Source: Prostheceraeus crozeri
Lineage: Eukaryota; Platyhelminthes; Polycladida; Euryleptidae
Assembly (NCBI GenBank): GCA_907163375.1
Contig: CAJQUW010004626.1
Coordinates: forward strand, 124,001-188,000
Reading direction: 5' to 3'
DNA: 64,000 nt
Shown: positions 13,518 through 25,116 of the stretch, in pieces
Numbering within the stretch: position 1 is the first letter of the stretch
Layout: each line of letters begins with the position of its first letter
Program-made: the position numbers and the translations under genes
Notes under the pieces: model-generated
What the model saw: the letters and a program-made list of their open reading frames with translations, nothing else
What the model was told of the DNA's origin: nothing
The model's database searches: none

Positions 13518-14370
13518 TCATACGAATGTGATCGTTTCTACTATTGAACTATAAACTGGAGGTACGAATAGCCCTTCGATGTCTTGGTCATGACAAGGCA
13601 ATGCAGGAATCCATGAATCAACCAAGTGGTCGGCACCATCCAAAGTTTTCAGGATATGTTCTTTGACTGCGCGATTTATTGTGTCAAGTACTTCACAAAA
13701 AAGAGGGTAACGTGATGAACGTTTCATACTAGTCATCAAATTGTAATAGTCTTCAGCATCAAGGTTAATTTTATGTGGTATTCTTTTAAACTGCTGACTT
13801 TGTTGCTTCGATTATAATCAACTTTTTCAACCCTAATTGTCAGATATATGAATCACCATCGTGAAGTTTAGATATTATGATATTATCAGTGGGCAAAAAG
13901 GTAGTACCCATGTAATATCCGGTCGATGATTTGTAAACACTTCTTCGCTAAAGATCGTGAAAAATTAAGGATCATCCAAAAAAATGAATAGCTTCAGATG
14001 AACACTCAGGCTGCAATTTAGTAGAAAACCAGACTGGTCCATTCAATTTGATTACATACTAAACGAGGATATTTAAACTAGGAGAAGGCTTTGGTGTACA
14101 AATATAGCGAAGTATTCGATAAGCCAAAGTCATCCATCTCGAATGACACAACGGCCCCGGTTTCATGTGCTCAACATCATTAGAGCATGAACAATTGATA
14201 ACCGATTCCGACATTTTGAATATATCTCAATTCTTGCGGATCTAGCCTTGAGGTTCACCACGATAAACGATTTGCTTGTTTTACCTGGTTTGTATACCGG
14301 CTACATGCTTTACGGCTACGTTGAAGGTCATCACAAAGCTTCTGAATGATATCACTTGCACTTATTTTTC
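13518..14370 (-). pseudogene. worn relic of an uncharacterised ORF family
   Basis: The minus strand, read from 14370 down to a stop at 13518, gives blocks that look like one protein. They are HMKPGPLCHSRWMTLAYRIL (about 14175-14115), VWFSTKLQPECSS, a block with YYLFAH and LHDGDSYI, and finally a clean 95-codon stretch with KINLDAEDYYNLM and DSWIPALPCHD. From memory, proteins with the order 'LSHARWLT..RILRLY / YVPAWF.IK / NPENILLSML.D / NFDADDYIDLI' occur in many copies in invertebrate genomes as uncharacterised, probably transposon-borne proteins. Several breaks are present. The family assignment rests on recall, and I do not know the biochemical role. Confidence 0.5.
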
Positions 14371-14654
14371 CTGAATACGCTTAGAGTTTTATTATATTGT
14401 ATTATATTAGACTATATTGTATTATAATATAAGAAACAATAGTGTTTACGTTTAATCAATTTTCTTTCAAACAGCGATTTTAATTCCTATCAAAAACTGT
14501 TCATTTATTGTTTCTTTAAATGATTTATTCTCCTCAGCCGTCACATGCATGAATTTTCTTTGAATAAATATCAACTTATTCTGACATACTCGCAGATATA
14601 CTTCTTTTATGATGAGCACTGCTCATTACATTGTGAGAGAAAATGCCTTGGCCA

Positions 14655-14978
14655 ATTGTCATGTTTAAAAGATTTGGAAAAGCCAAGTAAAGGTTGGTAA
14701 CTTTTTTTGATTTATTTTATCGATATATTTCCGCTATTCAAGTGCCATAGCCATTTTCAAGAAAACTGTGACATGTATACAAAAGAAATTAGCATGAATA
14801 CAAGCAAGTTTTAAAATTTGTTTTGGCAAGTATATAGCATAGCATCCCATAGAAGTCAAGCTATCCCCAGATTGATGATGGAAAGGATATGCAGCCACCC
14901 AATATTTTGTTAGACCCCACCCAACCTCCGATATATACATGTACAAACTGGGGATGAAGGAAGGATTTATATGAATAT
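14655..14978 (-). repeat. PLE-1 left inverted arm
   Basis: This arm is the reverse complement of 15711-16030 over about 320 bases, starting from TGTCATGTTTAAAAGATTTG outward. High identity and symmetry around the GIY-YIG frame identify the two arms as the terminal repeats of one Penelope-like element. Inverted or mixed-orientation terminal repeats are common in PLEs. The arm also contains a hairpin GGCTAT..ATAGCG followed by GAAA, as often seen near PLE ends. Confidence 0.8.
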
Positions 14979-15059
14979 AAAGTAGCATCTTTAAAAAAAG
15001 ATGCTGAGAAAGAATGATTCGTTCATTACATATCCAGTATCCCTCAAGCATTGAAGATT

Positions 15060-15717
15060 GATTTTACTAACAACGAAAAGAAAAAGATAAGGGAGAGCTT
15101 TGCAAGTGACATCGACTTCAACAAACACAATAAGGCATTTAACAAAGCACTGGCTTTCAATGGCTATCCGGAATCATTCATTCAACGCACAAAAACCTGA
15201 AGAGAAAGAAAAGTCAACGAGTGTCCAAAGTGGATTATCAATATTTGAAAATGGAATATGTCAGCGATGGTATCGATAAAAAATGTGCCATATTTTCAAA
15301 AAGGAAGGAATAAATATAAGAATAACTATAAGAACCAAAACATTGGGAAACGCTCTGAGAAAGCGACGAATTGACGAAAATTGTAAACTAGCAAATTGCT
15401 ACATAAATGATTCAAAACTGTACTTGAGAAAGGACGTTGCTTATCAAGTGCGATGTACGAAATGTCACCAATGCTACATCGGTAGTACAGTTCGCCCTCT
15501 ACACATACGATTCAAGGAACATCTGCAATCATCGCAATCATCCGTCTACAGGCATAAAAATATATGTCAATATGAGTCTTTTGAGATCAACATTTTAAAT
15601 ACAGCGGAGGACGAACCTAACTTGCGACTGAAGGAGGCGATACTTATTCGCAAACACAAACCAACGATTAACAGTCGCATCGAATGTGAAGGGCTGAAGG
15701 ACTTCTTATTCATATAA
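15060..15717 (+). CDS. PLE-1 RT tail and GIY-YIG endonuclease (fragment)
   Basis: The uninterrupted frame runs from 15283 to 15717 (144 codons). It contains the GIY-YIG nuclease of a Penelope-like retroelement: YQVRCTKCHQCYIGSTVR with its Cys pair, IRFKEHL, and the distal LRLKEAILIRKHKPTINSR that holds the catalytic Glu and the final Asn. Just upstream (about 15060-15280), in other frames, sits a PLE RT-thumb stretch with FNGYPESFI. The nuclease nicks target DNA during retrotransposition in this family. The catalytic RT core is absent, so this is a 5'-truncated copy between inverted arms. GIY-YIG assignment is firm. Confidence 0.85.
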
Positions 15718-16030
15718 ATCCTTCCTTCATCCCCAGTTTATACACGTAGATATCGGAGATTGGGTGGGGTCTAACAAAATATTGGGTGGCTGCATATCTT
15801 TTCCATCATCAATCTGGGGATAGCTTGACTTCTATGGGATACTATGCTATATACTTGCCAAAACAAATTTTAAAACTTGCTTGTATTCATGCTAATTTCT
15901 TTTGTATACATGTCACAGTTTTCTTGAAAACTGCTATGGCACTTGAATAGCGGAAATATATCGATAAAATAAATCAAAAAAAGTTACCAACCTCTACTTG
16001 GCTTTTCCAAATCTTTTAAACATGACATTG
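15711..16030 (+). repeat. PLE-1 right inverted arm
   Basis: This arm begins right after the GIY-YIG stop codon (TCCTTCCTTCATCCCCAG) and runs to AAACATGACATT. It mirrors 14655-14978. It contains GCGGAAATATATCGATAAAA, a pattern typical of PLE 3' ends. Confidence 0.8.
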
Positions 16031-17508
16031 TCTCAGAAGTGATGATTTTTAGAAAATGATGATAATTAGTAAAAATTGTGATGATTTTGGCATGATGAAT
16101 CATTACATGTACATTGGCGAGTAAAAATCACTATTATACTGTACATGTATATATCGTTGCCGATAACTGCTAGTATATATCCACAACGTCGACTTGGCTG
16201 CTTGTTGGAAGTGAAATGTCATCGTTAACACTAACATTGATGATGAAATGCTTTCAGTGTCTCTCTTTTTAGTCTTTTGTCAAGTGATGGCCGTCAGACA
16301 GATCGCTGTTACTTACACGCCAGATTTGTTTGCGCTATTTCTCATTCAATGGTGAGGTTATTCACGTCCCACGATACGCAAATTCAATTGTGTCTTAATT
16401 CCCACTCTAAAGCAAATACAAAAGAAAGAAACTCGTGATACAAAAGATACCCATAATTAATCATCCCAACTAATTGGTTTACCACAGTAATTATCATTTA
16501 TCGTAATCTCTACAGAAGCTTTCCAAGACAATCTGTCTTGGGTTTCCGATAGACATAGGTCTGTAATAGATATCATTAATCCGAGGCTTAACGATTTCTT
16601 TCTCATTAAGTTCTTTGGGAAAACGCTAATTGACGTGAATATCATCCGTGAAACAGGAAATTCATTGGCAAAGTTGCATCTTGCTTGCAATATAGTTAGT
16701 CATTTTGTAATTCACATAAAAAATCAGGTCATGTCGATGAAATTACAGGAAAATTACTTATGAGAATACTGCTTCATTCTGTGCATGCATTTTATGGAAA
16801 GAGTTCGCTCACAGAAGGTTCCTTTCGTTTTATCTTGCATTTTCTTCCAGTCATGCAATATTGCAAGAGCTTGTCATCATTTCTTCGATGCACTCCCGAA
16901 ATGATTTTATTGCAAGTGTACGAGAGCATGTTGGACATATAGAATGAAAGCTTTATGTCTAAATTTTCCCCCTGATGAAGAATTCGGTTAGCAGATTTGA
17001 AAGTCGACTGCTACGATCCTTGCTAGGCCGAGATCTGATTCAGTGGCCTGAATTCAATATTGGTCTCTTCCAGTCGGTCAACGCATGCGAAAATGAACTA
17101 ATATGAATAGTAATCATGAAGTAGATACCAATCCATATACTAAAGCTGTTTATAAGACGAAGGGTTGTCAGTTTGGACTTGACTTTATGAGTTTGCCCCA
17201 TCCATACAGGAATCATCATAATACATTGCTCGAGTTATTTAAAGCCCGCTACCGTGTGCACAGTTTGTTGCTGGCAACTGGCATTCATTATATCATAATC
17301 ACCGCTCATATTCACATCATAAATGGCAAATTTGAAAGAGGCCTATTTAATATGAAAATTTTTAATTTTTTAATTTTTATAAATCTGAACAATAAAATTT
17401 CGAAATTTCGGCTAACAATCCCCACATTGATTGTTAAAAAGTTTTGATGCTAAAATGGATATTGTACTGGAAAGTCACTTTTCAGTGCAAAAGGGTATTG
17501 ATCACTAT
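16031..17508. other. no recognised gene
   Basis: Only short open frames occur (up to 114 codons at 17103-17447, AT-rich with no domain). No repeat was identified. Confidence 0.45.
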
Positions 17509-18218
17509 TAGTCCGGCAGCCAGAACGAGTTTCTGCAGGGAACGAGGCCGAAAGTGAGACTTTCACAGAATGATGTACACTCTATGCCCACTACGAATCG
17601 ACACGTCTGCCGAGTTCTAGTGAGTTCCTCTTCTTGTCAGACAGGATCAAAGGAAAACACATGTAAATCCAATGGGACGCAGTTAGCAGTTATTGGTTAA
17701 AATGAAATTTTGTATGTTTTCTCTAATTAAGCGATCAGTACCAAGCCCACAGTCATAATTTTTGGCATGGAATGTCTTCAAGTCATTTCCTTTCATGTCT
17801 ATAACCTAAACACATTTAGATTTGGCGATCCTCTTAATGTCGGCAAACACAAACATTTTGAGCAACTTTATCCACATTCAACCACATTCTCACATACATC
17901 GCCGATCAGAAGCTTCATAATATCACGTGCACATCATAGGAAATGATTTGAAGACATTCCATGCCAAAAATTATGACTCTAGGCTCAGTATTTTTCGTTT
18001 AATCAGAGAAAACATACAAAATTTCATTATAGCCAAAAACTGCAATCTGCGTCCCATTGGATTTACATGTTTTTCTTTGATATTGTCTGACAAGAAGAGG
18101 AACTCACTAGAACGCGGCAGACGTGCCGATTCGTAGTAGGCATAGTGTGTACATCATTCTGTGAAAGTCTCACTTTCGGCCTCTTTCCCTGCAGAAACTC
18201 GTTCTGGCTGCCGGACTA
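17509..18218. mobile_element. foldback element, copy 1 (about 710 bp)
   Basis: The element has very long inverted arms: 17509-about 17800 reads TAGTCCGGCAGCCAGAACGA and onward, and 17925-18218 is its mirror ending GCTGCCGGACTA. A spacer of roughly 125 bases lies between them. A TA at each edge could be a target duplication, as in Tc1/mariner-like MITEs. There is no coding capacity. A second copy in the opposite orientation lies at 25117-25787. Confidence 0.85.
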
Positions 18219-18690
18219 TATGTGAAAGAATTATTGATAAGATTGACTACTGCATGGAATACAACTCAAGCTGAATGATATTTCACAGGTCTACAGGCAA
18301 ATGCATTAAAGTAGGACTTTAGAGGAGGAACAGGACCTGAAGATACCCAGCGTTTGCACATTCTTATGGAAAAGACTGAAGAAAAACGACCAACAGTTAC
18401 GATGAAGGAACAACTACACAAATGCCCATTTAATTTAATCTTAAATTATTAGTAAAAGATGTTTTCAATTATTTATTCATTGTTTAAAGTATAATAAATT
18501 ATCATGACATATCAAGTCAGAATAAATATTTGGCTTTTAGACTTCAACGATTTTTTTAATTCTGGATTTATCATAATACAAATCATGAACCAGTCATGTT
18601 GACCATCATGAAATATGAGTAATCTTAGAATGTCTACAGATGATTTTATATTCACTTTCACAGCGTATGTTCATAATTCTATACGCAATG
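18219..18690. other. no recognised gene
   Basis: Nothing is recognised in this AT-rich stretch. Confidence 0.5.
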
Positions 18691-18960
18691 TATATACGAG
18701 GCGCGCTCCAAAAGTTCTGCACAGATATTTATGTCAATATTAGATCGATTAATCTGTTGTGGATCAGTTTGACTTTTCATGCCGACAGCAAACAATGTCT
18801 AGTAATGAGAATTCACTCGGTGTACTTCTACGTTGATTTATAAGATAGCTGTCAGCCTTATAATTCAGTTAAAATTTTGATCATGACAGAATTCACGAAA
18901 AATAAGTGGAGAGCAGTTATGCACTTCCTGTTTATAACTCTGTTATGAAGAGGGAATGAA
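18691..18960 (+). mobile_element. possible mariner-like 5' end, truncated
   Basis: The sequence ATACGAGGCGCGCTCCAAAA at 18691 resembles the TA-plus-TIR start of many mariner-type elements. About 190 bases later a short frame starting at 18882 reads MTEFTKNKWRAVMHFLF, which has the flavour of a mariner N-terminus. No matching right TIR was found. The call is tentative. Confidence 0.3.
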
Positions 18961-20020
18961 AAAGTTGGAAAAACGCTGAAAAAAGTGCATTGATTTGCAA
19001 GATGACTATGTAGAAAGTAAATGTCTGTATATTGTCTTCATATACTTTAATCTTTTTAATGAAGCAGAAGAAATGAAATCAGAACTCTCCACAATTTGAG
19101 ATGAAATTTCTCCTTTCCATCAATAAAATCTGAATGACATGAAAGTTTATTCTATAAAATCATCTTTACAATTAAAGTTCAGATAGATATGTAATCGAAG
19201 CCGATACTTGGAAACGTTAGCGGTAATTAAACTTCTGTATGGGGATTCTTGCAAATAGTTGTGATCATGAATTCGATTGTTTTAAAAATGCTTAATTGAC
19301 AATGAATCACCGATGAAGTTGTCTTCTCATAGTTCTGAGAGGATCTGAAGGTTCCTCTTCCCCTTGTCACGTAATGAACACATTCGAAATGACGACCTTT
19401 TGTAGCCGAAGTTTCGATTCTACAATGAAAATTCATTTATGTTGTGCAGTTTTTTATCTTTCAGACAGGAAACCTAAATCCATGTCATTTTTCGCAGAAT
19501 TCACATCAGACACGGATAGAAAACCACTGTTGTTTACCTTATCGTATATTCATAATAGGAGCTTTGAAAGTTGCAATTTTCCTTTCCACTCGATAATGTT
19601 GATCAATGAAAAATGATGTCTAATACTTTCATGATAGATATCCGACTCGTCTATGCCAATCGTGAACAGCTGATATTTCCAGATAATTATATTGATGAGA
19701 TGTTAAAGTACGAATGGTGTCTCGTGTCCGCATGCATCGTATTAGAAATTATGGCCCTGAAATGCATTTGTGAAGACGCTAATTATGATTAACCATTTAC
19801 TATCTGCATGTTCTGCTGGAGAAAAATGAATTATTTTAAGACCATGATTAATGACTAAGGTTCGGATATCGCATAAATGCGTATTATAATATTTAATCGA
19901 ATATCATCCATTTATTCGAATATTTATAGCAAATATTTTTGAATATTACATAGGGGCCCATTCGTAGTTTAATTATTACACTGTACAGTCAGTCGCCTTA
20001 AAAAGATTGTCGAAACCTCA
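18961..20020. other. no recognised gene
   Basis: Nothing is recognised. Confidence 0.5.
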
Positions 20021-20026
20021 TCCGTT

Positions 20027-20381
20027 GTGACATCGCTTGGTATGTGCTTGGTTGAGTTGATACAACAGTGTGAAGCGCGTCGAACGAATAACTCAGACTT
20101 GATCATCAAAATACGTGAAGCATCCACCGAGTTCGACCCTGATGTCAAGGCTAAGTTAGACAACGCTCTTGCCAAAAACACATGCTTGACAGAACTGTTG
20201 ACACCAGATCATGGCGTCTATAGCGTGCAAGAGCCTAGCTCTTTTGCTCAAAACAGCACTGAATTCGGCTGAAGTGGAACGAAGCTTTTCAAAGTACAGG
20301 CGTATCCTTACACACATGCGAAGGCGACTAACTGTAGAAAACATTAAAATTCACTTATTTGTGCATATGAATCTGCTTTGA
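20027..20381 (+). pseudogene. hAT transposase C-terminal fragment
   Basis: A frame from 20027 covers ELIQQCEARRTNNSDLI and FDPDVKAKLDNALAKN. A second frame, 20211-20381 (56 codons), carries NSAEVERSFSKYRRIL and RRLTVENIKIHLFVH. The SAEVERSFS..R.IL...R..L..EN pattern is the hAT dimerisation motif at the transposase C-terminus. A frameshift separates the two parts, and the N-terminal BED finger and catalytic core are absent. TIRs were not found. Confidence 0.75.
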
Positions 20382-21065
20382 TTTGTTTTGATTCATTATA
20401 TATACAGCTTCTGTTCAAAAACGATTGGATTTTCCATATTTTTGTCGAATTTTTTTTACAAATATTTAAGCGGCAAATCAAATATTTTAATCCAATATTT
20501 CAAGAAAATTAATGCATGTTTTTCACAATTAAAGCGAATATAAATCCGAAGCTTATTTATGACATCTTTTGTTTCTATTTTTATTTTGTTTTTCAAATAT
20601 TGACATGCGATACAACAATCAATGTTTTTTTTGGCTCTGAGAGTAATCTCTTGCGCTAATGCGTAAAGAGCAAATAAAACTAATTTTCGTCTCTAGTAGG
20701 TACGGTTTTCGCAGCAATCATATGAAATTTTATGCAGAGAAGCATCTAGCACCAATACTACTATCTTTCTATGCCCAGAAGAACTGTTTATGTGCAATAT
20801 TTTATAGTTACCAGCCGCACAGCAAAGCAAGGGCAAATAAATGCAGAGTAATCTGTTGCTAAGTCGTTCAAGTTGTTCAACCATTCTTGATCTCATAAAC
20901 TAGTTTAGGTCATTCCGAGCCGCACTGGTTCTTGTAGTCTTTATTGTAAGAATTGGAGCGTCTACAGCTGTTGAAGAATTTGATACTGAACTTGTTCAGA
21001 TCTTAGGACATCGTTCTTTCAATGCCCTCGCAAGCTGGCATTCCCTAATATTATATCTAATTAGA
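20382..21065. other. no recognised gene
   Basis: Nothing is recognised. Confidence 0.5.
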
Positions 21066-21275
21066 GTTGTGGTGTCCGTGGCATAGTGGTTGCGCACTTG
21101 GACTAGCGATCTCATGGTCCAGAGGTCGAACCCGGAAAGTGTCATTGGAAGTCGGCAGGAAGGGCATCCGGACTACAAAGCACCACAACGCTCCAAACAA
21201 AGTCTGACCTAAGTCAGCACCGTCCAAGGTCCCAGTAGGGGTAAAAAGTGACATAAAATCCGTAAAAAAATGCAA
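21066..21275 (+). mobile_element. tRNA-derived SINE, copy 2
   Basis: A box TGGCATAGTGG (21079-21089) and B box GGTCGAACCC (21124-21133) are 45 bases apart, exactly as in copy 1 at 12.2 kb. The body shares GTGTCATTGGAAGTCGGC, GGGCATCCGGAC and CCGTCCAAGG with it. It ends near an A-rich tail (about 21262-21272). This copy has extra body sequence (21182-21220) absent from copy 1. Confidence 0.82.
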
Positions 21276-23204
21276 CAACGATGTGTCCATTTTCAAGTGT
21301 AAAAGTCCAATTACAGGACATTGTGGGGGAAGACCTCGACAATGTAGTTATATGACCATATTGGAAACATTTCTTGCATTTTACTCATTATAGTGTCATC
21401 GTGCGCATGTGCAACTCTGCAATAATTGTCCCCTGAAACAAGAGGTGTTAAAATTGTTCAAATGAATTAAAAATGAGTTCTGATCACTTGGATATAGGCA
21501 CATATATTTTGTATTGAATTTTGATTGTCTAAGTATTCAATACGTACATCCTATGTTTTATTCATGGGGTAAATATCAGGCTTTCGCCATCCATCACTGC
21601 TTTGCTCTTTATGCAACGCATTTTAATTTCAAGATGCATCTTGCAGACCATGCAAATTTCATTATAGAGTTAATGTCTGAATTGAAAAGGATAGCGGTGA
21701 CAGTTGGTGGTTGATGTCGACAATATCATGATGATGAAATTATCTGAAATGATCAGAAATACAAAATACTCTTCCGTTTTGATTGATTACAGTCAGCTGG
21801 AAATGCATGATAAAGTAATGAGACAACTTAAGCGACATTTCACCTCGGGACTATCATCTAAAAACAATTTACGAAGTATACAATCACAACTTCCTCGCGT
21901 ATTTAGCTTTATTTCCAGTATGTACAGATGGCGGTAGACCGTCGGTAATAGACAGCTGCTGCTCTTTCCTTTCGTGTATTCAAGTGGTGAAGTTATTTCA
22001 TATTATCTGAATTTTTCGCTAATAAATATTGTCCTCCGGCTCACTGCTATGGCTTTCCTGCTTCATGATAAATTGCAATCATTTTGACGAATATTGGACG
22101 AATATAATACGGGTGCTGACATACTTTGTTCTAGCATCATTTTGCCACTTTTGAAATGAGGAATAATAAGATAAACTTCAATTCTGAATCAAATTATATA
22201 AGTTATCGTATTCTGTTCCTAACTAGGATTCAAACATGTCAACCATGACTTTTGTGTTTTTTGTGCAAATGTCAATATATTAGCATTTAATTGTTCAGTA
22301 ATTAGCTAATTATACTACAATTTACTGGTGCAAACTAATAAATCTTCTACTTAATAAGATATCCCCAACTTTCATATGAGTGTGTTTGGTGTCTGGATGG
22401 ATTAGGGAGTCACTCCATTTAAACGTAAGGCCCGATTTTTTATGATGCTCCTTTTTAATGAAGATCAAATTTGTAATATCGATTGAATGTCTTCATCGTC
22501 AAGAGACAAAACCAGTTTACATGTAGGTTAAAATTCCTTTGAAAAACGTTTTATAACTGCTTCTAAATCTAAGTATGACTTGAAAGTCGTACTCTGTGCA
22601 TTATTTTCAGAGATTGTTTTGAAACCAGCCCTTTGATCATAAACTATATACTCTGCAACAAGATTTTTTGTAGCAGTGGTTAAAACATGCATTTAAACTA
22701 CGTTTTGAGCATGCTTTTCACTAAGTTTCTGTGACTTGTTATTGACGTGCCTTTAACATGTTGCGACAATTGGGATTCTCGTAATGTGATGTAGGTCAGT
22801 TCATAGGACTACAGGCAGGGCTTTCCGAGACAGGGCTTTCCCGCGTGTGACCTTAGCAGATCAGATATTGCGTAGGTAGCCCTCCAAGTGACAAAGCAAC
22901 AAAAGCATTGGAAGAATTCCGAAAGGCTGTGAAACATCGATATTCATGTCATTTCACAATTACACTTGGAAACTATTCCACAAATCGCATTACATCTTTG
23001 TGGGACACCCGGTAGTTGATTGATGTTCTATTCGCAGTGACAGAGGATTAAGACAACTGAACCGGCAATCCCATTGTCTTCATAACTTGCCAGAAGGCAA
23101 ATGCGAATTAGGATGCTCTCAAGAATTTGAGTAGCTGTGAGCAAGTGTAAGTAGAGTCCATGATGTCAATATATAACTTAGTAAGCTTGTGAATCCATTA
23201 TAAT
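21276..23204. other. no recognised gene
   Basis: Short open frames only. No feature is supported. Confidence 0.45.
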
Positions 23205-23350
23205 TAAAAAAGCGGAAAGACTCAGGTGTGTGCGATCTTTCTTTTTATTTCACTATACAATGTTACAAGTTGTCTACAGTGGACAGGGTGCATCATTGTA
23301 TAGAGAAATAAAAAGAAAGATCTCACACACCTGAGTCCTTCCACTTTTTG
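23205..23350. mobile_element. short inverted-repeat element (hairpin MITE)
   Basis: Arms of about 57 bases mirror each other: the left contains AGACTCAGGTGTGTG and ATCTTTCTTTTTATTTC, and the right contains AAATAAAAAGAAAGATCT and CACACACCTGAGTCCTTCC. The loop is about 32 bases. The DNA would form a long hairpin. The family is unknown and no clear target duplication was found. Confidence 0.7.
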
Positions 23351-23734
23351 ATTAAATTTAGAAATGACCTGATCTCTGTGTAGAATTGTCAATCCATGTT
23401 ATCGACATGCAGCCAGCACGTACTCTGCATAATGCTACATATACGTTCCACACAAATTCCTCATATACTGTTGTATACACGTCATTAATGGAGATAGACA
23501 GTGGTTATCAATAATTATGAAACTAAAATAAAATGAATGTTATAGAACAACTTAAAACCAATGTATAAAAATGGACGAAAAATGGAACTACTAACACTCT
23601 TTTTATACACAGAATTTGATTGAACTGTTGTTACACATTATAACTGAGGCTATAGAATATGCATGGAATATAACACTTATCGGAGCAACATGACCAAACC
23701 GGTTCTCCATAAATTGTCATTTCTAATTGCAAAT
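23351..23734. other. no recognised gene
   Basis: Nothing is recognised. Confidence 0.45.
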
Positions 23735-24419
23735 TCGATTTTGAGTGGGGGAGGGTCAGAGCGAGGATCCTGAACTGTTGGTGCCGGTTTCGTGAAATGG
23801 CTCCCTTTTTGACATCTAGAGCAACTGCACTTTCTATGAAAGCAGTCATCTATAAGTCATGTGGGCGCACCAGCATGTTGTACGGCAGTGAGACTTGGGC
23901 CATGTCATCAGAGTGTTTGAGGCGTCTTGAGGTGAATGAAATGCGGATGTTCCGTTGGATGTGCGGAGTCTCCTCTCGCGACCGCATTTCCAATGAAGAG
24001 CTCAGAAGAAGAATGTACCTAGAGCCTATCGGTGACGCTATAAGAAGACGACGCCGAAGATGGTGTGGTCATGTGCAGAGGAAAGACGATTGTCAGTGGG
24101 TGAAGCGCGTGCGGAAATTACAAGTGGATGGTCACCGACCTGTTGGACGTCCAAGGAAATCATTTCACTGAACAGAGGCAACTGATGCCTGAAGATAGCC
24201 TCCGGTGGTGGCTGAAAGGCCTCGCTGTTCCAATAAACGAAGAAAGTAAACATCTCTCGCTTTTGGGCTTTCCTTAAAGGAAATCATGGAGCGATAGCAT
24301 CAAAGAAGACCTTCGAGCGCTCGGGCTCCGTGTGGAAGATGCTAACGACCGAGCGATGTGGAGAACTGCCATACAAGCGAACCGTCGCACCCAACATGGA
24401 TGGAACAATCGACGTTAAA
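23735..24419 (+). pseudogene. LINE ORF2 C-terminal fragment with insertion
   Basis: A plus-strand frame from about 23735 encodes RARILNCWCRFREMAPFL, LYGSETWAM, MRMFRWMCGVSSRDR, RRRRRRWCGHVQRKDD and GHRPVGRPRKS. These are the classic conserved blocks after the RT domain of many metazoan LINEs. The frame is interrupted at 24164 and resumes at 24288 with WSDSIKEDLRALGLRVEDA, then WRTAIQANRRTQHGWNNRR and a stop at 24419. The break is a clean 113-bp insertion with an 11-bp duplication; without it the frame is continuous. The LINE type matches the relic at 1062-2230. The RT core is missing, so the copy is 5'-truncated. Confidence 0.9.
24164..24276 (+). mobile_element. 113-bp insertion with hammerhead-like core
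   Basis: The block is bounded by the 11-bp direct repeat AAGGAAATCAT (24153-24163 and 24277-24287) inside a LINE frame that would be continuous without it. It contains CTGAAGA, then the hairpin AGCC/GGCT, then GAAA and later CCAATAAACG. That order matches the core of a hammerhead ribozyme (CUGANGA, stem II, GAAA) and the tail of PLE-type elements. A proper cleavage triplet and stem I are not evident. The insertion itself is certain; the ribozyme kinship is tentative. Confidence 0.65.
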
Positions 24420-25116
24420 TGGTATAAGTTAGCAAGTAAGGCGGGTGTGTGGAAACTTTCCCTACCGTAGTAGCAACTATTACTGTGACTGATGCAATTT
24501 GGAATTCAGCATTTCTACGTTCTTCATTGGAGTAGTTAGAAATAATATTCAACACTTGAATATTTGCTGCACCCACTTTTCAATAACTGATAAAAGGACG
24601 GAAAAAGTAAAGAATATTTTAGATGAAGATAGAACGCAATAATTTGCGCAGATTTTTCTTTTCCAAACTATTTCCATTTCCAAACAAAAAAGCAGAAAAT
24701 GTGTAAATTGTTCAGCAGCGTTGCCACAGCAGGTTTTAATGTATTTATTGCATTTGTCCTGATACGGACTCTTTTATCAGAAGTACTGAACTGATCATTT
24801 CTCAGCGGGAGATCAGATGTTTCTGTCATTATCACTAATTGGATGTCAATATGTTTCATCTCGCACTGCCTTAGATTACATTTCAATGCCAGATTTCCCA
24901 TCCGTCTTCAACCGTGACATTATTTAATAATCGCTTCGTTGTCGTGTGAAAGTTTAGAGAAGACATAAAAGTAGTTATTTGAAAAACAGTAATTGGAATG
25001 GTTCAATGCTTTTCATACGCTGCGCATGCACTGACACTATATATGTAGCAAATTATTCAGCTATTGTCAAAATACATGATCAGCATGCAGATATGACAAA
25101 ACTGAGTGCACATAAC
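24420..25116. other. no recognised gene
   Basis: Nothing is recognised. Confidence 0.45.

Noticed and set aside
14655-16030. Hammerhead in the PLE-1 arms
   Set aside because: A hairpin followed by GAAA is present, but the CUGANGA strand is not, so only the resemblance to PLE ends is noted.
17103-17447. 114-codon open frame
   Set aside because: No domain and no splice-like borders; the AT-rich end (Ile/Asn/Lys-rich) is typical of chance frames here.
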